DNA of 64,000 nt, taken from positions 1 to 64,000 of the forward strand of contig NZ_JAJEWQ010000006.1 of assembly GCF_020687805.1 (NCBI RefSeq). Reading direction: 5' to 3'. Below the pieces are notes generated by a model. The model was not told the origin of the DNA. It worked only from the letters and a program-made list of their open reading frames with translations, and did not search any database. Shown piece after piece: positions 8,183 through 16,597 of the stretch. A program made the translations under genes and the position numbers. Source of the DNA: Planctobacterium marinum (GTDB lineage: Bacteria; Pseudomonadota; Gammaproteobacteria; Enterobacterales; Alteromonadaceae). The number at the start of each line of letters is the position of its first letter. Position 1 is the stretch's first letter.

Positions 8183-8953
8183 ATGAAAAACATCAACGTT
8201 AAAAAAACACTATTGGCCGTATCTGTTATCTCTGCCGTGAGCCTGTCGGGCATTGCCCACGCTGTGCCGCAGACATCCTATCAGGAGCAGGAAGAGAAGA
8301 ATATTTTGGTGGGCATGGGCAGCGGTGCTTTGATCGGGGCCGGGGTTGCCGGACCGGTGGGCGGCATCATTGGCGGTGTTCTGGGAATGTTCATTGGGGA
8401 TGACGTCAGTAAAACAGAGCAAAATCAAGATTTACAGGTACGACTAAAACACTCAGAAACGGCCCTGCTGGCAATGCAAAAAGACTACGAGGCAACCCTG
8501 TTTGCTTACCAACAACTGCAGAAGCAGCAAGGTCAGGTGCAGGTGGCCGCGATGGAAAAGAGCCGTTCACCTGTGGCCCTCGACGATCTGCTGGCAGCCA
8601 AGGCCAATATCCAGTTTAAAACCGCCTCCTGGCAGCTAGAGCAACACTATGTCGAACAACTGGATAAGGTTGCAGCGCAACTGAAAAGTGACCCAAAACT
8701 CATGGTTCAGTTGTTTGGCTATGCCGATCGTCGCGGCGATGAAGATTACAATCTGCAGTTGTCTGAAAAACGGGCCGACCAGGTTAAACGCTACCTGTTA
8801 TCGGTAGGCGTTAATGCAGCCCAAATTGAGACCGCAGGCTATGGTGAGGCCCAACCGGTAACGGTTGAGCAAACCTGGGAAGATGACTTTTTTGATCGCC
8901 GGGTGGTGGTGCGTTTGACCTCCGATGATTCTGTGATGACAGCGAAACAATAG
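8183..8953 (+). CDS. pdsO: Sortase-associated OmpA-like protein PdsO
   Basis: A 256-residue secreted protein with a clear signal peptide (MKNINVKKTLLAVSVISAVSLSGIAHA, cleavage near residue 27). A glycine-zipper segment follows (about 45-72; GALIGAGVAGPVGGIIGGVLGMFIGDD), then a coiled-coil stretch (about 80-125) and a C-terminal OmpA-type peptidoglycan-binding domain (about 130-245; LFGYADRRGDEDYNLQLSEKRA). This is the architecture of PdsO of dedicated sortase systems. It probably anchors to peptidoglycan near the sortase target. The start is fixed at ATG 8183 by the GAGGTG Shine-Dalgarno at 8173-8178 and the signal peptide; an open upstream extension is not used. It is the first gene of the operon with the target and sortase. 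Confidence 0.93.
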   Translation: MKNINVKKTLLAVSVISAVSLSGIAHAVPQTSYQEQEEKNILVGMGSGALIGAGVAGPVGGIIGGVLGMFIGDDVSKTEQNQDLQVRLKHSETALLAMQKDYEATLFAYQQLQKQQGQVQVAAMEKSRSPVALDDLLAAKANIQFKTASWQLEQHYVEQLDKVAAQLKSDPKLMVQLFGYADRRGDEDYNLQLSEKRADQVKRYLLSVGVNAAQIETAGYGEAQPVTVEQTWEDDFFDRRVVVRLTSDDSVMTAKQ

Positions 8954-8963
8954 GGGAATTGTA

Positions 8964-11093
8964 GTGCGCAGCAATCATTCAGAATGGGAACGTGGGCAAA
9001 CGCCCACCATTTCCCGGTGGTTTTCAGTGGCTTTTGCCAGATTAGTTTTCTCTGCCGCTATGCTACAAGGTATAGCATTTCTGGGCTTATTGTTATTGGC
9101 TGTGTGGCTGGCTTCATCTGCTGAAGCCAGCCAGAGCGAGCGGCGTCAAACGCAATGGGAGTTGTCTGTCATTAATGGGCTGTTGGTTTTTAAACAGGAA
9201 ACCACAACCGATACTGGCGCTGATATTAAACCCGGAAGCGAGGACGCTGCTAAACAGCAAAATCGCACAGCTGAACAACAGAATGAACCCATGGTGCTGG
9301 TGTCGCAGCACAGCCAATACAACACTGTGGTTTCCGGGATGGTGGCCCGTTCTACACTGGTGCAGCGGTTCAAAAATCCTGGTGAAGATTGGCTGCAAGG
9401 GCGTTATCAATTTCCGCTGCCTGAAGACGCGGCAGTAGACAGCCTGACCATGCGCATAGGTCAACGGGAAATCAAGGGCGTCATCAAAGAAAAGCGCGCG
9501 GCACAAGCCGCTTTTAAACAGGCGCAGCAAAATGGACAACGCGCTTCTTTGGTGAGCCAGCAACGACCAAACTTATTCACCACGCAACTGGCCAATATTG
9601 GCCCGTTTGAAGACATCGAGATAGAAATTCAGTTTCAACAAAAGGTGCGTATTGTTGATGGTGAATTCCGGTTGCGTCTGCCGACCACTTTTATTCCTCG
9701 CTTTGGCTCTGATTCGGAGCATGAGTCGGTATTTGCACCCCGGAACAGACCTGATATCGATATTCGCCTGACCCTGGATGCACAGGCTGAACTGGCCTAC
9801 CTGAACAGTCCTCACTTTCCAATTCGGACAGAACAAAGCGGCGGGTATCGCTATGCAATCAACCTCGCACAAGCCAGTATTGCTGATCGGGATTTTGAAT
9901 TGCTCTGGCGCTACCAAAATCAGCAGCCGACAGTTTTGCATTACCGGGAAGCTTTGCCAGATGGCGAGTATGGATTACTGATGCTGTTACCGGGTCAGGA
10001 ATCCGCGCGTATGCCCTTGTCACGAGAAATCACGCTGGTTGTTGATACCTCTTCGTCCATGGGCGGACAGGCCATAGAACAGGCTAAAAAGGCATTGTTA
10101 TTGGCGATTGATGAGTTAACTGAACTCGATGCTTTTAACATTATTGAATTCAACTCAGCGGCAACTTCGTTGTGGGGTTCACCGCGCGCTGTAAATGCGA
10201 CCAGTAAGCAGGCCGCTAAAGATTTTGTCACCCGCTTAAAAGCGGATGGCGGGACGAACATATACGAGGCGATTGATCTGGCACTGCTGACCCAACATGC
10301 TACGCAAGCTTTACAGCAAATCGTGTTTATCACAGACGGTGCTATCGGTTACGAAAACAGTATTCTTACCGAGATTCAGTCCCGGCTTGGTGAGACCCGG
10401 CTGTTTACCGTGGGTATTGGCGCCGCGCCAAACAGTTATTTTATGGTGCAGGCAGCACAGGCTGGCAGGGGAACCTATACCTACATCTCCTCGCCACAAC
10501 AAATCGAGCAGCGGATGCGGGAGCTACTTAAAAAGTTAGCACAGCCGGCGTTGACCGACATCAACTTGCAATCTGACGTGGCAATGGCGTTTTATCCTGA
10601 ACGTATACCTGATCTGTATTATGGTGAGCCCATCGTTATTGCCTATCAATCGCCGACAGCGGTAACCGATGTGCATTTTACCGGTGTGCTGGGTGAAGCC
10701 GCCTGGCAACAGACGTTGACCCTGGATTATTTGCCGGACCGACCCGGTGTGGCAAAGTACTGGGCACAACAAAAAATTCAGGATCTGTTGGCGAAGCAGC
10801 GGTTCATGGCTTTCGATGCCAGCAGCGATACGGCGCCATACCAGCAAAAGATTCTGCAAGTGGCGTTGCAACACAATCTGGTCAGCCCTTACACCAGTTT
10901 AATTGCGGTAGATCTGGCTGAAAACGGTCGCCCCAACAATACTCCTTTGTTGGCTCAAATGCCTTCAACCGCGCTGGACTCACCCAGACGATTTATGCTG
11001 GCTGGAATTTTATTGCTCATGGGATTGTGCCTATCTGTTTGGCACTGGCGGTCAGAACAAAGTCTCAGGCAATCGGGAGCTACTCATGTTTAG
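8964..11093 (+). CDS. Sortase target protein with VIT and von Willebrand A domains
   Basis: A 709-residue envelope protein of the marine proteobacterial sortase target family. It has an N-terminal membrane segment (about 20-50), a VIT domain (about 95-225) and a von Willebrand A domain (about 350-530) with the MIDAS motif DTSSSMGG. The C-terminal sorting signal is motif MPSTA (666-670), hydrophobic helix about 678-693, then a basic tail. The usual LPxTx motif has Met in place of Leu. GTG start at 8964 with a GGGGAA Shine-Dalgarno; it begins 10 bases after pdsO and overlaps the sortase frame by 8 bases. In the known system this is the sole dedicated substrate. VIT/vWA proteins mediate metal-dependent protein contacts; the exact role is not established. 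Confidence 0.93.
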   Translation: MRSNHSEWERGQTPTISRWFSVAFARLVFSAAMLQGIAFLGLLLLAVWLASSAEASQSERRQTQWELSVINGLLVFKQETTTDTGADIKPGSEDAAKQQNRTAEQQNEPMVLVSQHSQYNTVVSGMVARSTLVQRFKNPGEDWLQGRYQFPLPEDAAVDSLTMRIGQREIKGVIKEKRAAQAAFKQAQQNGQRASLVSQQRPNLFTTQLANIGPFEDIEIEIQFQQKVRIVDGEFRLRLPTTFIPRFGSDSEHESVFAPRNRPDIDIRLTLDAQAELAYLNSPHFPIRTEQSGGYRYAINLAQASIADRDFELLWRYQNQQPTVLHYREALPDGEYGLLMLLPGQESARMPLSREITLVVDTSSSMGGQAIEQAKKALLLAIDELTELDAFNIIEFNSAATSLWGSPRAVNATSKQAAKDFVTRLKADGGTNIYEAIDLALLTQHATQALQQIVFITDGAIGYENSILTEIQSRLGETRLFTVGIGAAPNSYFMVQAAQAGRGTYTYISSPQQIEQRMRELLKKLAQPALTDINLQSDVAMAFYPERIPDLYYGEPIVIAYQSPTAVTDVHFTGVLGEAAWQQTLTLDYLPDRPGVAKYWAQQKIQDLLAKQRFMAFDASSDTAPYQQKILQVALQHNLVSPYTSLIAVDLAENGRPNNTPLLAQMPSTALDSPRRFMLAGILLLMGLCLSVWHWRSEQSLRQSGATHV

Positions 11094-11694
11094 CAGTGAA
11101 ACCTATTATGAGACCCGAAGGCCTTTTGTGACCTGGCGTAAGGCGTTGATCTTATTGTTGATTGCCGCTGCTGCGTGGCAATTCGGACAAGGTATGTGGA
11201 TACAGGCGAAAGCATCAGTGGCGCAACTACTGATTTCCAGAGCGTGGCAGGAAACACTGCGCACTGAACAACCCATTCCGCCCTGGCCCTGGGCGGACAC
11301 CTGGCCGGTAGCCAAACTGAGTATTCCGGCACATGGCAAACCACTGTATGGCCTGGCGGGAAGCTCTCCTGCGATTATCGCCTTTGGCCCCGGTCATCTG
11401 GTGCAATCAGCGTTTCCTGGGTAACCGGGCAACAGCGTATTTGTGGGTCATCGCGATACCCATTTCGCCATATTGGAAGCAATACAACCCGGCGAATTGA
11501 TTGAAGTGGAAACCCGATACGGTAAAACTTTGTATCGCGTCGATGCGGTTCGAATTGCCCATGAATCTCAGGCGGATGTTGTCGAAGAAACCTTGTCGAG
11601 TACTCTGACACTAATCACCTGCTATCCCTTTAATTCTGTGCAGGCAGGTACTGACATGAGATTTATCGTGACTGCGAATAAAATTAGTGAGTAA
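11086..11694 (+). pseudogene. Class GN sortase, interrupted by an in-frame TAA
   Basis: The frame encodes a class GN (proteobacterial) sortase: membrane anchor about residues 18-38, then the beta-barrel with His122 (GHRDTHF), Cys179 (TLITCYPF) and Arg192 (TDMRFIV) as the catalytic trio. Codon 113 is TAA (11422-11424) within FPG-stop-PGNSVFVGH, where homologues have an uninterrupted loop. Both halves are in the same frame with no indel, so a single G-to-T change of a GAA codon would explain it. As written, the product stops at 112 residues and loses every catalytic residue. Possibilities are a recent nonsense mutation, a sequencing error, readthrough, or restart at GTG 11443, which would lack the membrane anchor. 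The rest of the gene shows no other decay. Confidence 0.88.
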
Positions 11695-11699
11695 TTTGG

Positions 11700-11723
11700 G
11701 CTGATGCATGGTATTGCATCAGC
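11700..11723. terminator. Hairpin between convergent sortase and kinase genes
   Basis: GCTGATGCA (11700-11708), loop of 6, TGCATCAGC (11715-11723): a perfect 9-bp stem just after the sortase stop and overlapping the stop of the convergent kinase gene. There is no T tract on either side, so it is at best a weak or factor-aided terminator. Confidence 0.4.
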
Positions 11724-13041
11724 GCGGGAATGTTACTGTAATCCTGGCACCCTGAAATTCTGATGTGCCCATGGCTAACTGGCCCTCGTAGGCTGACACC
11801 AGGTCAGAAACGATGGCCATACCAATGCCCTGACCGGATTCGTAACTATCCAGGCGTTTGCCCCGTTCTAACAACAGGTGTTGTTTGTCTTCGGGGATAC
11901 CCGGACCGTCATCACTGACAGATAGCTCAAGGTACTTATCCGTTTGCCGGACTTCTATCAGTACCCTTTGTTTCGCGGCTTTACAGGCGTTATCCATCAG
12001 GTTCCCCAGCAATTCCATCAGATCCGTGGCATCACCGCAAAACTCGGTATTGGGGGCGATGTCGTGCTCGATAAGAATGAATTTATCTGCGTATACTTTT
12101 TCCATAGCAACAGTGAGTTTTTCAATCACAGTGTTCACTGGGGTGCTCTGGTTCCAACGGCTACCGGCACCGGCGACAGCACGTTTTAACTGGCGTTGAA
12201 TGATCTGATCGATTTGGGTGACCGGCTCTCTGCCTTCGTCCGGCAAATTCCGAAGTCCGGACAACACGGCCAGCGGGGTTTTCAGACTGTGGGCCAAATC
12301 ACCTAAACTGTTTTTATAGCGCTCTCTTTGATTTTCCTCGGTGCTGAGTAAATGGTTCAGATTGTTTTTTAAGGTTTCCAGTTCCGGAGGATATTGGTGG
12401 GTGATGCGAGTGTGGCTGCCTTTTTTGATACTGGCGATTTCATTAACCAGTTTATTGATAGGCCGCAACGCGGTATTCAGGGTGAAGAGCAATAACAGTA
12501 GCAAGAGTGCAGCAATAATGCCCAACCAGTTTAACAAGGTCGATTCAAAGCGTGCGATTTCTTCATCGTAGGTGGCCTTATCCATAAACACATGAAAAGC
12601 TACCGGGGAAAGCCCCAGGTCAGTTTCAAACTCGGCAGTGTAGCTGTAGCGAAAGTAGGTTATTTTGTTTTCGTCATCGGGTATCACCACAAACTGCGAC
12701 TTTCCGGGTAGCGGAAAGGTTTGGATTTTGGGCCAGCGCCAATTTATCGCCGACATGGATTTCCACACCAGGTTATCGTAGTTGTGGATGATCGCGTAGA
12801 TACCGGAGTCGGGCAGGTTAAATTCGCCATGGATCATTAACTCAGGCATATACACTTCTTTGCCTTCGATTTCGAACTCAGAAATCAGGGTTAAACTCAA
12901 TAATCGCAGGCGTTCAAAGGTGGCCTGGTGAATACTGGCAGAGTAGGCCTGTTGCAAGGCGTAGTTCATCAGTGGGATAAAAAACAGCAGCGCTATAAGC
13001 GCTGCTGTGAAAGTACGTACCTTTAACGAGATGGGTTTCAT
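11719..13041 (-). CDS. PhoQ-like sensor histidine kinase
   Basis: A 440-residue membrane kinase: TM1 about 10-30, periplasmic sensor about 31-168, TM2 about 172-188, HAMP, a HisKA H-box with His251 (LGDLAHSLKTPLAVL), N-box LMDNACKAAK and G-box DDGPGIP ... GQGIGMAIV. The AHSLKTPL H-box and overall layout resemble PhoQ. It overlaps the upstream response regulator gene by 4 bases (ATGA), so the two are translationally coupled. The operon starts with a PepSY protein. Likely signals are divalent cations or envelope stress, by analogy with PhoQ; this is inference. Confidence 0.88.
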   Translation of the reverse strand: MKPISLKVRTFTAALIALLFFIPLMNYALQQAYSASIHQATFERLRLLSLTLISEFEIEGKEVYMPELMIHGEFNLPDSGIYAIIHNYDNLVWKSMSAINWRWPKIQTFPLPGKSQFVVIPDDENKITYFRYSYTAEFETDLGLSPVAFHVFMDKATYDEEIARFESTLLNWLGIIAALLLLLLLFTLNTALRPINKLVNEIASIKKGSHTRITHQYPPELETLKNNLNHLLSTEENQRERYKNSLGDLAHSLKTPLAVLSGLRNLPDEGREPVTQIDQIIQRQLKRAVAGAGSRWNQSTPVNTVIEKLTVAMEKVYADKFILIEHDIAPNTEFCGDATDLMELLGNLMDNACKAAKQRVLIEVRQTDKYLELSVSDDGPGIPEDKQHLLLERGKRLDSYESGQGIGMAIVSDLVSAYEGQLAMGTSEFQGARITVTFPR

Positions 13042-13712
13042 AGTTGGCGATTAATGCGATATCCCCGGCCGCGCAGTGTTTCGATGGGCTTGTAACTATT
13101 GTCCGGATCCAGTTTTTTCCGTAAACGACCCACAAACACTTCGATAACATTACTGTCTAAATCAAAATCCTGGTCGTAAATGTGCTCTGTTAGCTCTGTT
13201 TTTGAGATGATCTTTTTCGGGTTCATCATCAGGTATTCTATGACTTTATACTCGTAAGCCGTCAGATCTAAAGACTCACCACCAACCAGGACCTCCTGAG
13301 TGACAGTGTCCAGGGTAATTGGGCCAATTTCCACTTTCGGACTGGATTGGCCAGACGAACGTCTTATCAGGGCGTTAACTCTGGCCAGTAGTTCCTCTTC
13401 CTGGAAGGGTTTAGTCAGGTAGTCATCGGCGCCGGCATCCAGGCCTTCTACCTTTTCCTGCCAGCGATCCCGGGCTGTGAGAATCAGTACCGGGCAACTG
13501 ATTTGCTTTTGACGAATGCGTTTTAACAGCTCAAAACCATCGATTTCTGGTAAGCCAACGTCAACAATGGCAGCGTCGTAGGGGTATTCTTCAAATAAAA
13601 ATTGCGCTTTTTTGCCGTCGTCAGCCAAATCAACACTGTATCCTTGCTTTTGCATCAGTTGGTCTAACTGAGTCAGTAGTCGGGCGTCGTCCTCAACAAT
13701 TAATATTCTCAT
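13038..13712 (-). CDS. PhoP-like OmpR-family response regulator
   Basis: A 224-residue regulator. The receiver domain has phospho-acceptor Asp51 (AAIVDVGLPEIDG) and Lys in ADDYLTKPF. The winged-helix domain includes EHIYDQDFDLDSNVIEVFVG and ends ETLRGRGYRI, very close to PhoP. It overlaps the kinase gene downstream and the PepSY gene upstream by 4 bases each, so three genes form one tightly coupled unit. The PhoP assignment is by similarity; regulon unknown. Confidence 0.9.
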   Translation of the reverse strand: MRILIVEDDARLLTQLDQLMQKQGYSVDLADDGKKAQFLFEEYPYDAAIVDVGLPEIDGFELLKRIRQKQISCPVLILTARDRWQEKVEGLDAGADDYLTKPFQEEELLARVNALIRRSSGQSSPKVEIGPITLDTVTQEVLVGGESLDLTAYEYKVIEYLMMNPKKIISKTELTEHIYDQDFDLDSNVIEVFVGRLRKKLDPDNSYKPIETLRGRGYRINRQL

Positions 13713-13957
13713 GTGCTACGTCCTTCTTGTCCTTCTTCGGCGCGTCTGTTGATTTCAATAAAAATGACGCGGCCCGAGCTTTGCAATATTTTAACCCGGT
13801 ATTTATCACCGTACTTTTCTACTTTCAGCACCCGTCCAGATACCTGGCGCTGCGCCAATTTAGCCGCTTCCGCTTTGCTGCCGGCAGATTCAGACGCCAT
13901 GCTCTGAAAGCCGAAAAACAACATTGTGAAAAGCGTTATATACCTCAAAAACTGCAT
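13709..13957 (-). CDS. Small PepSY-like periplasmic protein
   Basis: An 82-residue protein with a signal peptide (MQFLRYITLFTMLFFGFQSMAS, cleavage near residue 22). The remaining 60 residues look like a single PepSY domain: helix EAAKLAQRQV followed by the strands GRVLKVEKYGDKYRVKIL and RVIFIEINR. It is the first gene of the PhoP/PhoQ-like operon, overlapping the regulator by 4 bases. PepSY proteins beside PhoPQ-type kinases are common in Alteromonadales and Shewanella, and a role in modulating the kinase's periplasmic domain is plausible but unproven. Confidence 0.82.
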   Translation of the reverse strand: MQFLRYITLFTMLFFGFQSMASESAGSKAEAAKLAQRQVSGRVLKVEKYGDKYRVKILQSSGRVIFIEINRRAEEGQEGRST

Positions 13958-14057
13958 TAATTTGTCCGAAAAATTCAGGTTACCTGGTGAATTAAACTCG
14001 CCATCGGGCGCGTTAACTTATGTGATTCACCTGTTTGGCAACCTCTAGTGTAACTGC

Positions 14058-14666
14058 TTATTTTCTTTTGTACATGGTCGGAGATAAGTTCACCTCCAGT
14101 CGAATCCGATTGCCAGGATGTTGTCGGGTAAACGTGGTAAAACGCTCCCCCTTATAGCGGTAGGTTACCTCATACCCTTTCAGTTTTTTACTGTAGCGAG
14201 AATTATGCACATTGTCGTAACAACGCTCGTCGTACTCCCTGACATGAGAATCATGGCTGTTGACGTAGTAATAGTCGTCTGAATACCCGTCATTGTAATG
14301 GCGAACATGCGGATCGCTATCCCGACCCACTTCGTGCCCAATGACGCCACCAACCAGGGCACCGGCAACCGTAGCAATACCTCTGTTTTTACTGTTTTTG
14401 CCCAATGTGTTGCCTACCACACCACCCAACACCGCGCCGGTGATAGTGGAAGCATCAGAGCGATGACCCTGGTAGTGGTGTTGGGTTCTTCGGTATTTCT
14501 TACGGCATTGATAGTGAGAATGTGAATGGTATCCATGACCACCGTGATAAACGGGCGTAACCTTAATCACTCGCCCATAATCATAATAACGGCTGTGGTG
14601 GCCTGCGAACGCTGTTGTACTGATGATTAACAGCAGTGATGTTAAAGCTGGCAATATGCGTTTCAT
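14058..14666 (-). CDS. Glycine-zipper 2TM domain envelope protein, His/Tyr-rich
   Basis: A 202-residue exported protein. The signal peptide (MKRILPALTSLLLIISTTAFA) cleaves at residue 21. A His- and Tyr-rich stretch follows (about 22-70; e.g. VYHGGHGYHSHSHYQC), then a glycine-zipper 2TM segment (about 75-115; GAVLGGVVGNTLG ... GALVGGVIGHEVGRD), and a C-terminal basic region (RYSKKLKGYEVTYRYKGERF). This matches the Rick_17kDa/SlyB-like envelope family (glycine zipper 2TM). The histidine clusters could bind metal; this is inference. No close functional partner is adjacent. Confidence 0.85.
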   Translation of the reverse strand: MKRILPALTSLLLIISTTAFAGHHSRYYDYGRVIKVTPVYHGGHGYHSHSHYQCRKKYRRTQHHYQGHRSDASTITGAVLGGVVGNTLGKNSKNRGIATVAGALVGGVIGHEVGRDSDPHVRHYNDGYSDDYYYVNSHDSHVREYDERCYDNVHNSRYSKKLKGYEVTYRYKGERFTTFTRQHPGNRIRLEVNLSPTMYKRK

Positions 14667-14986
14667 AGTGACTCTCCTCAGTATATGGACCCAAATTACC
14701 GCAAGATTTTATGTCTGAGTGATCGCTGCGCCTTTTGCCAAAAACGCATAAAACAATACTCGACAACCAGCATGGTCAGCTCACTGTTGTTTGCCTGAAC
14801 GCGTTATATTGCGCCGAATTCGAGCATCTTTAAGTACTCTGGGTATGTTTATACTGTAGGTCAGTGTTGCTGAATAACTGCTGAACTTTTATTAAACCAT
14901 CAGGCACCACGCAGAAAACTCGCAGGCGCAGATATCTGCGTCTACAGGGACTTAAGATAATTCGGTATTGCGAGTCGGAGCCCGGT
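14667..14986. other. Intergenic region with one palindrome
   Basis: 320 bases between two minus-strand genes. It must hold the promoter of the glycine-zipper gene. The only structure I see is a perfect 14-bp palindrome CGCAGATATCTGCG at 14927-14940, 47 bases after the stop of the upstream lipoprotein gene and not followed by a T tract. No open frame or RNA gene was recognised. Confidence 0.4.
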
Positions 14987-15430
14987 TCAGGCTTTGCTCA
15001 TGGGGTTTTCACAATGGGCGTAAACGGTGTGTTTCTTGTTGTAGGTATAAACGTGTACTGACAGCGGAATATCCTTAATTTGCTGCCACATAGCGTGTTT
15101 GCTGGACGAAGGGCAGAGTGACATCTGCAGGTATTTTTCTTGATCACTGCGACTCATATTGAGTTTATCCGGAATTTGGATGTAGGCGTTGATTGTTCCG
15201 TTAACCGCCTGTGCCCCCTGATAATACCAGTTACCACCCAATATTGTGGTTCGAAAAGCGGCATTGACGCTTCTGAGCATGGGCTCGGTTACGGTTCCTT
15301 CAGAATCAAAGCTGATTTGTGTTGCAGCATTGCTTTGCATACAGCCTGACAGCGTCAAACTGGCGGCAACTGTCAATATGGCGAAAACCCATTTCAGTGT
15401 TTTATTAGTGGAAGCCGTTACTATGGTCAT
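14987..15430 (-). CDS. Predicted lipoprotein of unknown function
   Basis: A 147-residue protein with a lipoprotein signal (hydrophobic 13-28, lipobox LSGC with Cys30). The mature part has two cysteines (LCPSSSKH and AHCENP) and a central region GGNWYYQGAQAVNGTINAYIQIPD. I do not recognise the family. The start at ATG 15428-15430 gives a 12-residue polar leader before the hydrophobic core, slightly long for a signal peptide; an internal start is not obvious. It stands alone on the strand. Confidence 0.7.
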   Translation of the reverse strand: MTIVTASTNKTLKWVFAILTVAASLTLSGCMQSNAATQISFDSEGTVTEPMLRSVNAAFRTTILGGNWYYQGAQAVNGTINAYIQIPDKLNMSRSDQEKYLQMSLCPSSSKHAMWQQIKDIPLSVHVYTYNKKHTVYAHCENPMSKA

Positions 15431-15573
15431 TTTACTGCTCTGAAGTCTTTCATAGTGCTTTTCTATCGGCCATTAGGGAAAACTCTGAAGCGAATATTTA
15501 TATTAACGAGAAATATCCAGGCGGTTATTTCGTGTTATTTGTTATATGCTTTGAGGGATAATTTCTGGAGAAA

Positions 15574-16335
15574 GTGGGTCTTAAACACTATGTTGTTTAC
15601 ATAGAAATTTTTAAACAGATTGGTATGCAAAGGGTTTTTCGGTTTTTCAGTTTTATGTGTCTGGCCTTTATAAAGGTATTTGCCAGTGTTTTTTACCGGG
15701 GCAGGCCGGTTTGGTTAAGTGCCGAAAAAGAGGAGGCGATGCAGCAGGTGAAACTACTGGTGTTTTTAAATCACACCAGTTTGTTTGAACCGCTTTTCAT
15801 ACGTTTTGCCCCCTGGTCGTGGTTGTGGACTTTGTCGCATAAGTTGGTAGTGCCCGGAGCGGATATTACCCTGCAACGACCAATGACCGGACGAATTTTA
15901 AAAGCACTGATGCCCGGATGTGTGCCAATTACCCGAAAAAATGATCATTCATGGCTGTATTTTTTGAGTCAGGTCAATGACCAAAAAGTCACAGCAATCC
16001 TGCCCGAGGGCAGGATGAAGCGGCGCAATGGTCTGGATAAGTTTGGTAAACCCATGAGTGTCCGGGGTGGGGTGGCCGATATTTTAGAATGTCTGGATGA
16101 GGGGAAAATTCTGTTTGTTTACTCCGGTGGTTTGCATCACATTCAGGCCCCGGGCGACAAATGGCCCAATCTGTTTAAAACGTTAAAAGCCAACATGGAG
16201 TTGGTTAATATCAGAGATTACAAACAGCAGTTGTTAAACTCCGCAGACAACTTTATTGAACGACAAAAGGCATTCAAGGTGCGTGTTATTGAGGACATGA
16301 ATCGTCGGCTGACAGAGTGCGTGCCCGGCAACTGA
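15574..16335 (+). CDS. PlsC-like glycerolipid acyltransferase
   Basis: A 253-residue protein of the PlsC/1-acylglycerol-3-phosphate acyltransferase superfamily. Motif I appears as NHTSLFEP (about 67-74), where the usual NHxxxxD has Glu in the acidic position, and motif III as LPEGRMKRR (about 140-148). An N-terminal hydrophobic segment (about 24-45) would tether it to the inner membrane. The acyl acceptor is unknown, and the variant motif I suggests a relative rather than the housekeeping PlsC. The GTG start at 15574 has a close GGAG; an ATG at 15625 is an alternative but lacks a clear Shine-Dalgarno. It stands alone. Confidence 0.8.
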   Translation: MGLKHYVVYIEIFKQIGMQRVFRFFSFMCLAFIKVFASVFYRGRPVWLSAEKEEAMQQVKLLVFLNHTSLFEPLFIRFAPWSWLWTLSHKLVVPGADITLQRPMTGRILKALMPGCVPITRKNDHSWLYFLSQVNDQKVTAILPEGRMKRRNGLDKFGKPMSVRGGVADILECLDEGKILFVYSGGLHHIQAPGDKWPNLFKTLKANMELVNIRDYKQQLLNSADNFIERQKAFKVRVIEDMNRRLTECVPGN

Positions 16336-16597
16336 GCTTAGGTGAATGACTACCTGTAATGTTAACCGAAGAACCGGATTGATTTTGGTTTAACTGTCCG
16401 AAACTTAGCTGTTTACAGCAAGATATAGTGAGAAAGAGCTAACAACTTTACTGTCGGCGAGGACCTTGTAACGGCTGTATTGTCGTGTCACCAGGGGGGA
16501 GTGTTTTCAAGTTGATGAAGGTTATTTTCTGGTAACCCAAAAAACAAAAAAGCACTTCAAAGATGAAGTGCTTTAGAATCTTCTTTCGCAGTGAAAA
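16336..16597. other. Convergent intergenic region
   Basis: 262 bases between the stops of the acyltransferase and SapC genes. Apart from the sapC terminator at 16551-16572, no coding frame or repeat was seen. Confidence 0.4.
16540..16572 (-). terminator. Rho-independent terminator of the SapC gene
   Basis: On the minus strand AGCACTTC (16565-16572), a 6-base loop and GAAGTGCT (16551-16558) form an 8-bp stem followed by TTTTTTGTTTTTT (16538-16550). It lies 26 bases past the SapC stop. Confidence 0.85.

Noticed and set aside
11443-11694. Second half of the sortase as an independent gene starting at GTG 11443
   Set aside because: It has no clear ribosome site, lacks the membrane anchor and continues the sortase frame exactly, so it is treated as the far part of an interrupted gene.
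14927-14940. Palindrome CGCAGATATCTGCG as a terminator
   Set aside because: No T tract follows on the relevant strand; it is mentioned only as a palindrome.
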